A DNA stretch of 64,000 bases, taken from contig NZ_BJZP01000009.1 of assembly GCF_007992095.1 (NCBI RefSeq), positions 94,565 to 158,564 on the forward strand, written 5' to 3'. Source of the stretch: Paenirhizobium naphthalenivorans. Its GTDB lineage: Bacteria > Pseudomonadota > Alphaproteobacteria > Rhizobiales > Rhizobiaceae. Of this stretch, positions 20,115-29,323 are shown in pieces (within the stretch, counting starts at the first letter, position 1; each line of letters starts with the position of its first letter). The notes under the pieces were generated by a model, which saw only the letters and a program-made list of their open reading frames with translations, had not been told where the DNA came from and did not search any database. The position numbers and the translations under genes were made by a program.

Positions 20115-20226
20115 GTAAAGGCCATGTCCGGAAATGCGCATTGCTCGTTTCCGCTCCTGACCACGGATGTACTGGCAGGGGCGTCGAAACGGGATAGGAA
20201 AGGTCGGGTATCCCCCGGCCTTTTTG
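20115..20226 (+). ncRNA. Candidate small RNA B with intrinsic terminator
   Basis: The 417-base gap between the YbaK gene and the dipeptidase has no credible ORF. The plus strand shows a 6-bp hairpin (CGGAAA/TTTCCG, 20129-20153), the motif GACCACGGATGTACTGGC (20159-20176) and a terminator with TTTTT (20201-20225). The motif is identical over 18 bases to the one in candidate A at 5934-5951, with the same element order. The 5' end is uncertain and no promoter is obvious. The remainder of the gap shows nothing else I can name. Confidence 0.55.
20199..20226 (+). terminator. Intrinsic terminator of candidate small RNA B
   Basis: AGGTCGGG (20201-20208) pairs with CCCGGCCT (20214-20221, one G-U pair) and is followed by a run of T. 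No plus-strand protein gene ends here. Confidence 0.75.
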
Positions 20227-20313
20227 CGTTTCTGGGCCTGAGCGGAGCGCTGCCGTTTCTGGCCTGAACAGGCGAAGCGCGCCGGCTGGCAAGGCGACGC
20301 GCCTTCAGTTTTC

Positions 20314-21705
20314 TTACGCCGAGGCCAGCGCATCCAGGATGCGGATCCACGACCGGATGCCTTTATGGAAGGACTTCAGGTCGTATTTCTCGTTTGGCGA
20401 GTGAATGCGGTCGTCGGTCAGGCCGAAGCCGACCAGCAGGGAATCCATGCCGAGCGTTTTCTGGAAATCGCCGACGATCGGGATCGAGCCGCCCATGCCG
20501 ATGACGACGGCCGGCTTTGGCCATTCGTCCGACAGAGCGTTCTTCGCCTTGGTCAGGACAGGGGAATCGTAGGACAGCTGGATCGCGGGCGAACCGCCGT
20601 GCTCGTGGAAGTCCACCGAGCAGTCGGCCGGGATCTTGGAGCGTACATAGGCGCGGAAGCTCTCGCGGATCTTCGCCGGGTCCTGCTCGCCGACCAGGCG
20701 GAACGAAACCTTGGCCGAGGCTTTGGCGGCGATCACGGTCTTGAAGCCTTCGCCGGTATATCCGCCGGTAATACCGTTCACTTCCGCCGTCGGCCGTGCC
20801 CAGGTAAGCTCCAGCACCGAGCGGCCTTTTTCGCCCGAGGGGATCGACAGGCCGACTTCACCAAGGAAGCCTTCTGCCGTACGGCCGAGTGTTTCCCAGG
20901 ATGCCTTGATATTGGCTGGTGTCTCCTCGACTCCTTCATAAAAGCCGGGCAGGGTGATGCGGCCGGTCTCGTCATGCAGGCCAGCCAATATCTCGACCAG
21001 GATGTGGATCGGATTGGCCGCAGCGCCGCCGAACAGGCCCGAGTGAAGGTCGCGATCGGCCGCCGTAACGATTATTTCTTCGCCGACCAAGCCGCGTAGT
21101 GCCGCCGCAATGGCTGGTGTTTCCGTGTTCCACATGCTGGTGTCGCAGACCAGCGCATAGTCGGCCTTCAGCTCTTCCGCGTTGGCGGACAGGAATGGCT
21201 TGAGCGAGGGCGATCCAGATTCTTCCTCACCCTCGAACAGGATACTGACCTTGATCGGCAGGCTGCCATGTACAGCCTTATAGGCGCGGCACGCTTCGAC
21301 GAAGGTCAAGAGTTGTCCCTTGTCGTCGGATGTGCCGCGACCGGTGATAACCTTGCGGCCCGGTTCGATCTCCTTGATCGTCGGCGCGAAGGGATCCTCT
21401 TCCCAAAGGTTCAGCGGATCGACCGGCTGAACGTCGTAGTGGCCGTAGAACAAGACGTGCGGCGCGTCGGGTTTTGCCCCGGCGTGGTGGGCGACGACCA
21501 TCGGATGGCCGGGTGTGTCGCGCATGGAGGCCTCGAAACCAAGCCCGGTCAACTCGTTGACCAGCCATTCTGCGGCTTTGCGGCACTCGGCCTTGAAGGC
21601 CGGATCGGTCGAAATCGAGCGGATCCTGACGAGATCGAACAGGCGCTCCAGGCTGCCGGGCAAGGTCTGGTCGGCGCGGTCGAGTACGGCGGAAATATCG
21701 GTCAT
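20314..21705 (-). CDS. M20 family metallopeptidase (dipeptidase)
   Basis: A two-zinc dipeptidase of 463 residues, close to the cytosolic non-specific dipeptidase / CPG2 group. Metal-site motifs are FYGHYDVQP (H89), GRGTSDDKG (D127) and LFEGEEESGS (E160-E161). A dimerisation lid follows (HSGLFGGAAANP), then the late MGGSIPIV and the histidine in DRIHSPNEKYDL. It probably degrades small peptides in the cytoplasm. Divergent or separate control is not evident. Confidence 0.9.
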   Translation of the reverse strand: MTDISAVLDRADQTLPGSLERLFDLVRIRSISTDPAFKAECRKAAEWLVNELTGLGFEASMRDTPGHPMVVAHHAGAKPDAPHVLFYGHYDVQPVDPLNLWEEDPFAPTIKEIEPGRKVITGRGTSDDKGQLLTFVEACRAYKAVHGSLPIKVSILFEGEEESGSPSLKPFLSANAEELKADYALVCDTSMWNTETPAIAAALRGLVGEEIIVTAADRDLHSGLFGGAAANPIHILVEILAGLHDETGRITLPGFYEGVEETPANIKASWETLGRTAEGFLGEVGLSIPSGEKGRSVLELTWARPTAEVNGITGGYTGEGFKTVIAAKASAKVSFRLVGEQDPAKIRESFRAYVRSKIPADCSVDFHEHGGSPAIQLSYDSPVLTKAKNALSDEWPKPAVVIGMGGSIPIVGDFQKTLGMDSLLVGFGLTDDRIHSPNEKYDLKSFHKGIRSWIRILDALASA

Positions 21706-21810
21706 GGCATTTATCCTGCAGATTGCAAATCGTCAGGACGATAGACCAAAGGCCAGAGCGTTTCGAGGGCGGGCAAAATTAAAATGCGTCAACCGGTCGA
21801 GGCGCTGTGG

Positions 21811-22242
21811 TTAGAGCTTGCGGGCGTTTTCGATCGCCCAGCGCATATATTCGAGCATCAGTTCTTTCTCGAAACGGCGAAATCCGGAGAAAAGCGCCTG
21901 ATCCGCCTCGTTGGCAGCGGCGAGCGCCTCGTGCTCGAGATCACGGGCCTTGTCGGTCAGGAAGATGACTTGCGCGCGCCGATCGGAAGGATGCGGGTGG
22001 CGCTTGATCAGGCCGTCGCGCTCCATGCGTGACAGTGTGTTGGCCATGGTCGCCTGTTCGATATCGACCCGCTCGAGAAGCTGTTTCTGAGTGAGCCCTT
22101 CTTCGTTCCATAGCTCTATCAACACGGGCAGTTGACCGGCCGAAAACCCCAGTTTTGTCGCACGCACCTGAAGAGCGCGGGCAAATCCCTTGGCCAATTG
22201 GCCAGCAAGGTAGGTGGCGGAATCAGAACGATTTTGAGCCAT
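21811..22242 (-). CDS. MarR family transcriptional regulator
   Basis: A 143-residue winged-helix regulator. The recognition region is EGLTQKQLLERVDIEQATMANTL, followed by the wing IKRHPHPSDRRAQVIFLT. The ligand and targets are unknown. It is divergent from polA, across a gap with strong inverted repeats. A short palindrome TTACA-AATC-TGTAA at 22545-22558 in that gap could be a site for such a protein, but this is only a guess. Confidence 0.9.
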   Translation of the reverse strand: MAQNRSDSATYLAGQLAKGFARALQVRATKLGFSAGQLPVLIELWNEEGLTQKQLLERVDIEQATMANTLSRMERDGLIKRHPHPSDRRAQVIFLTDKARDLEHEALAAANEADQALFSGFRRFEKELMLEYMRWAIENARKL

Positions 22243-22356
22243 GCCAATGGATAAGCCGGTTCTGATGTGGGCTCAAGAATAAATCGCAGGCGATCCAGTT
22301 CCATGGCGGGTCTTTTTGGGGAGGTGGCGGGGAACGAACAATGATCCGGACATAAA

Positions 22357-22475
22357 GAAGCCGCCATGGCTTGGGGGCGGATACCATGGCGGCTTCGAAT
22401 GAGGGACAAAGGCCCGGAGAGGGGGATAAGGCCTTTGTCCAGTCTGAAGCGGCGGGGGACGAGCCTCATTCAGAC
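22357..22475. repeat. Cluster of three perfect inverted repeats upstream of polA
   Basis: In the 394-base gap between marR and polA three perfect hairpins follow one another. They are GAAGCCGCCATGG/CCATGGCGGCTTC (22357-22369, 22384-22396; 13 bp), GGACAAAGGCC/GGCCTTTGTCC (22404-22414, 22430-22440; 11 bp) and GTCTGAA/TTCAGAC (22442-22448, 22469-22475; 7 bp). A further pair GAATGAGG (22397-22404) and CCTCATTC (22464-22471) could enclose the second hairpin. No T-run follows on the plus strand. This could be a palindromic intergenic repeat or a structured RNA. Confidence 0.6.
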
Positions 22476-22636
22476 CGCGGCGTGATCAGGCGCCGGTGAC
22501 TATGAAATGTGTGGTGAAATGCGGCTTTTCAAGGGAAGGCTGGATTACAAATCTGTAACGTTTGTGTGTTCGGGACGACCGGCCTCAGGCGAACTTTATA
22601 TGGACGCCCCGGGCGCCCCGCGCTATCCATGCCCAC

Positions 22637-25636
22637 ATGAAAAAAGGCGATCATCTCTTCCTCGTCGACGGCTCGGGTTTCATCTTCCGCGCCTTCCACG
22701 CCCTTCCCCCGCTGACCCGTAAGTCGGACGGCCTGCCGGTCGGTGCTGTCTCTGGCTTCTGCAACATGTTGTGGAAGTTGCTGATGGACGCGCGCGACAC
22801 GAACGTCGGGGTAACGCCAACCCATTTCGCCGTCATTTTCGACTATTCGTCGAAAACCTTCCGCAAGGAGCTCTATCCGCAATACAAGGCCAATCGCTCG
22901 GCACCGCCGGAGGAGCTGATCCCGCAATTCGGCCTGATCCGTCAAGCGACCCGGGCCTTTAACCTGCCCTGTATCGAAGCAGAAGGCTTCGAGGCGGACG
23001 ATCTGATCGCCACCTATGCCCGGCAGGCCGAGGCGGTCGGTGCCGACGTGACGATCATTTCCTCCGACAAGGATCTGATGCAACTCGTAACCCCCATGGT
23101 CCACATGTACGACAGCATGAAGGACAAACAGATCGGCATTCCGGAGGTCGTTGAGAGATGGGGCGTTCCGCCGGAAAAGATGATTGACCTGCAATCGCTG
23201 ACCGGCGATTCGACCGACAATATTCCCGGCGTTCCGGGTATCGGTCCGAAGACGGCGGCCCAGCTTCTGCAGGAGTTCGGCGATCTCGATACGCTGCTGG
23301 CCCGGGCCGGCGAGATCAAGCAGGTCAAGCGTCGCGAGAACATCATCGCCAATACCGAATTGGTTCGTCTGTCGCGTCAATTGGTGACGCTGAAGACTGA
23401 TGTGCCTGTCGACATGCCGCTCGACGCGCTGGTGCTGGAGAAACAGGATGGGCCGAGGCTGGTCGGTTTCCTGAAGACGATGGAATTCACCACGCTGACC
23501 CGCCGCGTCGCCGAAGCCTGCGATTGTGATGCGTCCGCTATCGATCCGGCGCCGGTCAAGTTCGAATGGGGTGCTGCGGCCCACGGCCCGGATCTCGATT
23601 CTGCGACGTCGGCAGATGAAGAGGCATCCGCTCCGCCGGTAACGGGGGGCGAAACGGGCAAGGCGACCACGATTGCCGCGACCGCAAACGGCGATCCGGC
23701 GCCGGCCGATCTTGCTGCCGCACGCGCTGCCGCTTTCCACGGGCGGAAAATCGACACCACCGCATATTTGACGATTCGCGATCTCGAGGCGCTGAACGCC
23801 TGGATTGCCGCGGCCCGCGAGACCGGCCTTGTCGCCTTCGATACCGAGACCACGTCGATCGATCCGATGCGCGCAGAGCTGGTCGGCTTCTCTTTGGCGA
23901 TCGCCGACAATGGCCAGAGTACTGGATCGACCGATATTCGCGCCGCCTATGTTCCGCTTGCGCACAAGACCGGCCGCGATGATCTGTTCAGCGACGGACT
24001 GAAGCTGGCCGAAGGCCAGATCCCTATGCAAGCGGCGCTTTCGGCGCTGAAGGACCTGCTCGAGGATTCCTCCATCCTCAAGGTCGCTCAGAATCTCAAG
24101 TACGACTATCTGATGATGAAGCGCTATGGCATCGTCATTCAGGGCTTCGATGACACCATGCTGATGTCTTACGTGCTGGATGCAGGCAAGACGACCCACG
24201 GCATGGATGCGCTCTCGGAGCGCCTTCTGGGGCACACTCCGATCGCCTACAAGGAGGTCGCCGGCTCCGGCAAGTCATCCGTCACCTTCGACTTTGTCGA
24301 CATCGACAAGGCAACGGCCTATGCGGCGGAAGACGCAGATGTCACGCTGCGGCTTTGGATGGTACTCAAGCCCCGCCTTGTGGCGGAAAAGCTGACGCGC
24401 ATTTATGAGCGGCTGGAACGCCCGCTGGTGCCGGTCCTGGTCGATATGGAAGAGCGCGGCATTTCCATCGACCGCCAGATCCTGTCGCGCCTCTCCGGCG
24501 AGCTTGGCCAGAAGGCTGCCGCCTTCGAGGACGAGATTTACGAACTGGCTGGCGAGCGCTTCAATATTGGCTCGCCCAAGCAACTCGGCGACATCCTGTT
24601 CGGCAAGATGGGGCTGCCGGGCGGTTCGAAGACCAAGACCGGCCAGTGGTCGACCTCGGCCCAGGTTCTGGAGGATCTCGCTGCCGAAGGCGCGCCGCTG
24701 CCGCGCAAGATCGTCGACTGGCGCCAGCTGACCAAGCTGAAATCGACGTATACCGATGCGCTCCCCGGCTTCGTCCATCCTGAGACCAAACGGGTCCATA
24801 CCAGCTATTCGCTGGCTTCGACCACCACCGGGCGTCTGTCTTCCTCCGAGCCCAATCTTCAGAACATCCCGGTGCGTACCGCCGAAGGCCGCAAGATCCG
24901 GACCGCCTTCGTCTCGACGCCCGGCCACAAGCTGTTGTCGGCTGACTACAGCCAGATCGAACTGCGTGTGCTTGCCCATGTTGCGGAGATCCCACAACTG
25001 CGCCAGGCCTTTGCCGACGGCATCGACATCCATGCGATGACCGCTTCCGAAATGTTCGGTGTTCCGGTCGAAGGCATGCCCTCCGAAGTACGTCGTCGCG
25101 CCAAGGCAATCAATTTCGGTATCATCTACGGGATTTCAGCTTTCGGGCTTGCCAACCAGCTCGGCATTGAGCGTTCGGAGGCCGGCGATTACATCAAGAA
25201 GTATTTCGAGCGCTTCCCGGGCATCAAGGACTACATGGAGAGCACCAAGGCCTTTGCCCGTGAGCACGGCTATGTCGAAACCATCTTCGGTCGCCGTGCC
25301 CATTACCCGGAGATCAAGTCGTCGAACCCGTCCATGCGCGCCTTCAATGAGCGCGCAGCAATCAACGCACCGATCCAGGGATCAGCCGCCGATGTCATCC
25401 GCCGGGCGATGATCAAAGTCGAGCCGGCGCTTGCCGCCGCCGGCCTTCGCGAGAAGGCGCGGATGCTCCTGCAGGTCCATGACGAATTGATCTTTGAAGT
25501 GGAAGACGATGCCGTGGACGCTGCCATGCCGGTCATCGTAAGGACTATGGAACATGCCGCCATGCCGGCCGTATCCATGCGCGTGCCACTCAAGGTTGAT
25601 GCGCGCGCTGCCGACAATTGGGATGAGGCCCACTAA
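22637..25636 (+). CDS. polA: DNA polymerase I
   Basis: Repair and Okazaki-fragment polymerase, 999 residues with all three domains. The 5'-3' exonuclease is N-terminal (LFLVDGSGFIFRAFHAL, DNIPGVPGIGPKTA). An active 3'-5' exonuclease is indicated by DTETTS at about 402. The polymerase domain has motif A DYSQIELRV (from 770), motif B RRRAKAINFG and motif C VHDE (947-950). ATG 22637 (MKKGDHLF) is the family start; the 25-residue upstream reading is not. An Ala-rich insert lies near residues 330-380 between the exonuclease domains. The gene is convergent with pcaQ. Confidence 0.97.
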   Translation: MKKGDHLFLVDGSGFIFRAFHALPPLTRKSDGLPVGAVSGFCNMLWKLLMDARDTNVGVTPTHFAVIFDYSSKTFRKELYPQYKANRSAPPEELIPQFGLIRQATRAFNLPCIEAEGFEADDLIATYARQAEAVGADVTIISSDKDLMQLVTPMVHMYDSMKDKQIGIPEVVERWGVPPEKMIDLQSLTGDSTDNIPGVPGIGPKTAAQLLQEFGDLDTLLARAGEIKQVKRRENIIANTELVRLSRQLVTLKTDVPVDMPLDALVLEKQDGPRLVGFLKTMEFTTLTRRVAEACDCDASAIDPAPVKFEWGAAAHGPDLDSATSADEEASAPPVTGGETGKATTIAATANGDPAPADLAAARAAAFHGRKIDTTAYLTIRDLEALNAWIAAARETGLVAFDTETTSIDPMRAELVGFSLAIADNGQSTGSTDIRAAYVPLAHKTGRDDLFSDGLKLAEGQIPMQAALSALKDLLEDSSILKVAQNLKYDYLMMKRYGIVIQGFDDTMLMSYVLDAGKTTHGMDALSERLLGHTPIAYKEVAGSGKSSVTFDFVDIDKATAYAAEDADVTLRLWMVLKPRLVAEKLTRIYERLERPLVPVLVDMEERGISIDRQILSRLSGELGQKAAAFEDEIYELAGERFNIGSPKQLGDILFGKMGLPGGSKTKTGQWSTSAQVLEDLAAEGAPLPRKIVDWRQLTKLKSTYTDALPGFVHPETKRVHTSYSLASTTTGRLSSSEPNLQNIPVRTAEGRKIRTAFVSTPGHKLLSADYSQIELRVLAHVAEIPQLRQAFADGIDIHAMTASEMFGVPVEGMPSEVRRRAKAINFGIIYGISAFGLANQLGIERSEAGDYIKKYFERFPGIKDYMESTKAFAREHGYVETIFGRRAHYPEIKSSNPSMRAFNERAAINAPIQGSAADVIRRAMIKVEPALAAAGLREKARMLLQVHDELIFEVEDDAVDAAMPVIVRTMEHAAMPAVSMRVPLKVDARAADNWDEAH

Positions 25637-25643
25637 GCCGCGT

Positions 25644-26567
25644 TCAGAAGAGTGCGGTCCGCGCCGCGACGTGGTTGCGGATCGTCTGCATCATCAGCGC
25701 CAGGGCCGCGCTTGGCTCGACGCCCGCCTGCGTCGTCAGCCCAACCGCGCCGCGCGTTTCACTCATATCGATGGAAAGCTCGGCCAATCGGCCGCTTTCC
25801 AGTTCGTCGACCACGACACCACGCGAGATGAACCATACAGCATTATGCCGCATCACGAAGGCGCGGCCGAAGGAGGCCGAGACGGTTTCGAGCATCTTCG
25901 GCAGGTCCGGTATGCCATTCGTCAGCAGTAGCCGGTCAACGTAGGGCCGGATCACCGAGCCCTTGTTCGGCATCAGAACGGTATAGTTGGCAAGCGCCCC
26001 CAGTGTGAAATTGCGTCGCGCCAGAAGCGGATGACCGGGCGACACGATGATAGCCACCTCCTCGCTGTAGAGCGGCTCGAAGAAGAGCCCGGCCATCCGC
26101 TCCGGCGCGGCGAGGCGTCCGACAACGAGATCCAGCTCGCCAAGGCGCAAAGAATCCAGCAGCACGCGGTTTTCGCCGGTGGCGATTTTTACCTGGCTGC
26201 CTGTGCCGCTCGCCAGGAACTCGGCGACCGCGTCCGGCATGAAGGTCGCCGATGCGGTCGGCAGCGTGCCAATGCTGATTGGTGGCCCTTCCGATTTCAT
26301 GGCTTGGGCGAGCGAATCCATCCCCCGCTGCACCGAAGCCAGGCTTTCGGCCGCGTGCTTGAGGAACACCTCGCCAAGGTGCGAAACGCGGATACCCCTT
26401 CCTTCCTTCTCTAGTAAAGCCACGCCGAGGATCTCCTCAAGCTCCCGCATCGTCCGGGTCACCGCCGGCTGGGTGATTGCCAGCGCATCGGCGGCCTTGC
26501 CGACGCTCCTCTGGCGTGCGACCTCAAGGAAGGTCTGCAAGTGTCGGAATTTGATCCTCTGATCCAT
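25644..26567 (-). CDS. pcaQ: LysR family regulator PcaQ
   Basis: Activator of the protocatechuate genes, 307 residues. The N-terminal helix-turn-helix (QTFLEVARQRSVGKAADALAI is the first part) and the co-inducer domain are intact. The opening MDQRIKFRHLQTF is characteristic of PcaQ and the divergent neighbour is pcaD, the standard rhizobial arrangement. In relatives it responds to beta-carboxymuconate and related intermediates. It ends seven bases from the polA stop. Confidence 0.93.
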   Translation of the reverse strand: MDQRIKFRHLQTFLEVARQRSVGKAADALAITQPAVTRTMRELEEILGVALLEKEGRGIRVSHLGEVFLKHAAESLASVQRGMDSLAQAMKSEGPPISIGTLPTASATFMPDAVAEFLASGTGSQVKIATGENRVLLDSLRLGELDLVVGRLAAPERMAGLFFEPLYSEEVAIIVSPGHPLLARRNFTLGALANYTVLMPNKGSVIRPYVDRLLLTNGIPDLPKMLETVSASFGRAFVMRHNAVWFISRGVVVDELESGRLAELSIDMSETRGAVGLTTQAGVEPSAALALMMQTIRNHVAARTALF

Positions 26568-26589
26568 AATTCATGCCATTTTTGTTATG
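26565..26589. promoter_or_regulatory. Possible PcaQ binding region between pcaQ and pcaD
   Basis: CATAA (26565-26569) and TTATG (26585-26589) form an imperfect dyad of LysR size at the pcaQ start. The published rhizobial PcaQ consensus (ATAACC-N4-GGTTAA) is not clearly present, so the true site is uncertain. The 93-base gap must hold both promoters. Confidence 0.25.
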
Positions 26590-26660
26590 CGTTGGAGAAG
26601 AAATATCATTTTACCCACCGAAATGCATCGAATAACACTCTACCCAGTGAGGAGAAAATC

Positions 26661-27449
26661 ATGGCTTTCGCCACAATCAACGACATTCCCGTCCACTACG
26701 AACTGCTCGGCGAGCCGGATGCGAAGAATCTCGTCGTATTCTCTAACTCGCTCGGCACCGATTTTCGTATCTGGCTGCCGCTGTTCGATGAGCTTAGCGA
26801 GGATATCTCCGTGCTGCTCTATGATAGCCGTGGTCACGGCCTGACGGGTGGGGCCGATAAACCCTTCGGCATGGCGGATCTTGTCGATGACCTGATCGCC
26901 CTCGTCGAACATGTCGGCATCAAGCGGGCGGTCTTCTGTGGTCTCTCGGTCGGTGGTCTTATCTGCCAGGGCGTGTGGCAAAAGCGCCCTGACATGGTGA
27001 AGAAGCTGGTGCTGTGCGACACGGCGGCGAAGATCGGCGCGCCGGACGCTTGGAACGCGCGCATCGACGCTATCGCCAAAGACGGACTGGAAAGCATAGC
27101 CGACAATGTGATGGAGCGCTGGTTCACTGCGGACTTCCATCAGGAGCGTGCGGACGATCTCGCCGGTTACCGTTTGATGATGAGTCGCCAAGCCGTGGCC
27201 GGCTATTCCTCAACCTGCGCGGCCATTCGCGACACTGACTTCACCAATGCGCTGGCGACGATTTCCGTGCCTGTTCTCTGCGTGGTGGGTGACCAGGATG
27301 GCTCTACCCCGCCCGAGCTGGTCAAGGCGACAGCCAGCGCGATCCCCGGTGCGCGCTTCGAGACCATCGAGGGCTGCGGCCATATCCCCTGCGTCGAACA
27401 ACCGGAGCAACTGGCGGCGCTCTTGCAGCCGTTCCTCAAGAAGGCATGA
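26661..27449 (+). CDS. pcaD: 3-oxoadipate enol-lactonase
   Basis: Alpha/beta hydrolase of 262 residues that opens beta-ketoadipate enol-lactone to beta-ketoadipate. The oxyanion segment FSNSLGTDFRIW, the nucleophile elbow CGLSVGGL (S96) and the late GCGHIPCVEQPE with the catalytic histidine are all in place. ATG 26661 follows GAGGAG at a good distance; 40 upstream codons in frame are not family-like. First gene of the pca operon. Confidence 0.95.
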   Translation: MAFATINDIPVHYELLGEPDAKNLVVFSNSLGTDFRIWLPLFDELSEDISVLLYDSRGHGLTGGADKPFGMADLVDDLIALVEHVGIKRAVFCGLSVGGLICQGVWQKRPDMVKKLVLCDTAAKIGAPDAWNARIDAIAKDGLESIADNVMERWFTADFHQERADDLAGYRLMMSRQAVAGYSSTCAAIRDTDFTNALATISVPVLCVVGDQDGSTPPELVKATASAIPGARFETIEGCGHIPCVEQPEQLAALLQPFLKKA

Positions 27450-27458
27450 AGGACTGAG

Positions 27459-27875
27459 ATGAGCGAAACCCCGGAAAAGTCCCCGCGTTATCATCAGGGC
27501 ATGGCGACTCGCCGCAGCGTGCTGGGCGATAGCTATGTGGATCAGGCGCAAAAGTCGAAAACTGCCTTCGACGAGCCATTCCAGGATCTGATTACCGAGG
27601 CTGCCTGGGGTCATGTCTGGTCGCGGCCGAACTGGACCAAGCGCGAGCGCTCGATGGTTACCATCGCGCTGCTCGCCGCGCTTGGCCACCATGACGAAGT
27701 GGCCATGCATGTGCGGGCGACGAAGAATACCGGCGCGACGCCCGACGACATTATGGAGGCACTGCTGCACGTGGCGATCTATGCCGGTGTGCCCGCGGCG
27801 AACCATGCGATCAAGATCGCCAAGAATGCGCTTCGCGACATAGAGGCGGATACAAAGACGGAGGAAGGAAAATGA
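27459..27875 (+). CDS. pcaC: 4-carboxymuconolactone decarboxylase
   Basis: A 138-residue CMD-fold enzyme that decarboxylates gamma-carboxymuconolactone to the enol-lactone used by PcaD. Conserved segments are the [13 protein letters not shown] stretch at the start, [14 protein letters not shown] and the [18 protein letters not shown] helix. It is a separate protein here and not fused to PcaD as in some actinobacteria. Its stop overlaps the pcaH start by four bases. Confidence 0.95.
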   Translation: MSETPEKSPRYHQGMATRRSVLGDSYVDQAQKSKTAFDEPFQDLITEAAWGHVWSRPNWTKRERSMVTIALLAALGHHDEVAMHVRATKNTGATPDDIMEALLHVAIYAGVPAANHAIKIAKNALRDIEADTKTEEGK

Positions 27876-28612
27876 AGAACGTCATGCCCGAAACGGGGGG
27901 CTTTTTCCCTCGCGATCGTGATATGCAGCCGCCACCCTATACGCCTTGGTACAAGACGACCGTGCTGCGTTCGCCGCAGCGCGCGCTGATTTCGCTTGAG
28001 GGCACGAAGAGCGAGATCACCGGCCCGGTGTTTGGCCATGGCATGTTGAACGAGTTCGATAACGACCTGATCGTCAATTACGCCAAGCCGGGCGAGAGCC
28101 CGATCGGCCAGCGCATCCTCGTCCATGGTCGTGTTATGGATGAACGTGGCAAGGGTGTCGCCGGGGCTCTGGTCGAGTTCTGGCAGGCCAATGCCGGCGG
28201 CCGTTACCGGCACAAGAAGGACACCTATCTCGCGGCCCTGGATCCGAATTTCGGTGGTGTCGGGCGCACGATCGCCGACGAGGATGGCTATTACTGGTTC
28301 AAGACGATCAAGCCGGGTCCTTATCCCTGGCCGAACGGTGTGAACGACTGGCGCCCGGCGCATATCCACTTCTCGATCTTTGGCCATGGTTTCGCCCAGC
28401 GCCTGATCACCCAGATGTATTTCGAAGGCGACCCGCTGATCTGGCGCTGTCCGATCGTCAAGACGATCCCGGACGAAGAGGCGATCAAACGTCTCATCGC
28501 GCCGCTCGACATGAACGCCACCCTGCCGCACGACATGCGTGCCTACAAATTCGACATCGTATTGCGTGGCCGTCGCTCGACGTTGTTTGAAAATCGTATG
28601 GAGGGCAACTGA
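27872..28612 (+). CDS. pcaH: Protocatechuate 3,4-dioxygenase beta subunit
   Basis: Iron-containing subunit (246 residues) of the intradiol ring-cleaving dioxygenase that makes beta-carboxy-cis,cis-muconate. The intradiol signature is clear: [14 protein letters not shown], then [18 protein letters not shown] and [12 protein letters not shown]. These supply the two tyrosine and two histidine Fe(III) ligands. ATG 27872 overlaps the pcaC stop. pcaG follows after one base. Confidence 0.96.
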   Translation: MKNVMPETGGFFPRDRDMQPPPYTPWYKTTVLRSPQRALISLEGTKSEITGPVFGHGMLNEFDNDLIVNYAKPGESPIGQRILVHGRVMDERGKGVAGALVEFWQANAGGRYRHKKDTYLAALDPNFGGVGRTIADEDGYYWFKTIKPGPYPWPNGVNDWRPAHIHFSIFGHGFAQRLITQMYFEGDPLIWRCPIVKTIPDEEAIKRLIAPLDMNATLPHDMRAYKFDIVLRGRRSTLFENRMEGN

Positions 28613-28613
28613 C

Positions 28614-29231
28614 ATGGTTCAATCGCTTGGCTACCTCAAGGAATCGGCCTCCCAGACTGCAGGTCCCTACGTCCATATTGGCTGCACTCCGAGCTTTACC
28701 GGCATCGAAGGTGTCTACGAGAAGGACCTCGGTTCCGGCCCACTCTACAACGATAAGACCCGGGGCGAGCGCATCACCATTCGCGGTCAGGTCATCGACG
28801 GCTCTGGTACACCGCTGAAGGACGCCATGGTCGAGATCTGGCAGGCCGATGCAGACGGCTTGTACAACAGCCCGTCGGAAACACGCGGTAAGGCGGATCC
28901 GGATTTCCTCGGTTGGGGCCGTTGCCCGGCCGACATGGTGAGCGGTGAATTCGTCTTCCAGACGATCAAGCCCGGTCGTGTGCCGTTCACCGATGGCCGG
29001 CTGATGGCACCGCATCTCACGGTGTGGATCGTCGCGCGCGGCATCAATATCGGCCTGCACACCCGCATGTATTTTGCCGACGAGGCCGAGGCCAACGCTG
29101 CCGATCCGGTGCTCGCCCGCATCGAGCACAAGGTGCGTGTGCCGACCCTCATCGCCACCCGCGAGGGGGACGGCTACAGGTTCGACATTCACCTTCAGGG
29201 CGAGAACGAAACGGTCTTTTTTGACATCTGA
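28614..29231 (+). CDS. pcaG: Protocatechuate 3,4-dioxygenase alpha subunit
   Basis: The 205-residue partner of PcaH. It has the same fold (QTAGPYVHIGCTP, VEIWQADADGLYN, FQTIKPGRVPF, APHLTVWIVARGIN) but lacks the iron ligand set, as usual for alpha subunits. ATG 28614 is one base after the pcaH stop; the upstream in-frame reading from 28539 overlaps pcaH and is ignored. A terminator-like hairpin follows. Confidence 0.96.
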   Translation: MVQSLGYLKESASQTAGPYVHIGCTPSFTGIEGVYEKDLGSGPLYNDKTRGERITIRGQVIDGSGTPLKDAMVEIWQADADGLYNSPSETRGKADPDFLGWGRCPADMVSGEFVFQTIKPGRVPFTDGRLMAPHLTVWIVARGINIGLHTRMYFADEAEANAADPVLARIEHKVRVPTLIATREGDGYRFDIHLQGENETVFFDI

Positions 29232-29238
29232 CGCGAAC

Positions 29239-29270
29239 CCGGCGTGCCCTCATCGGCGCGCCGGTCTTTC
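29239..29270 (+). terminator. Terminator-like hairpin between pcaG and pcaI
   Basis: CCGGCGTGCC (29239-29248) pairs fully with GGCGCGCCGG (29255-29264, one G-U pair) around a six-base loop and is followed by TCTTTC. The T-run is short, so partial termination is more likely than a full stop. It separates the ring-cleavage genes from the CoA-transfer and thiolase genes. Confidence 0.5.
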
Positions 29271-29323
29271 GGCGGACTTTACTGATCGGCTAGGCTATTG
29301 ACTGGGCCGGGACGGAGATTTGA

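Noticed and set aside
22545..22558. TTACA-AATC-TGTAA as a MarR operator
   Set aside because: Five-base arms are short, only one copy is seen and the adjacent MarR protein has no known site.
22529..24235. 568-codon open frame on the minus strand opposite polA
   Set aside because: Antisense to the first half of polA; the translation is Arg/Gly/His-rich and unlike any protein family. It is a GC shadow.
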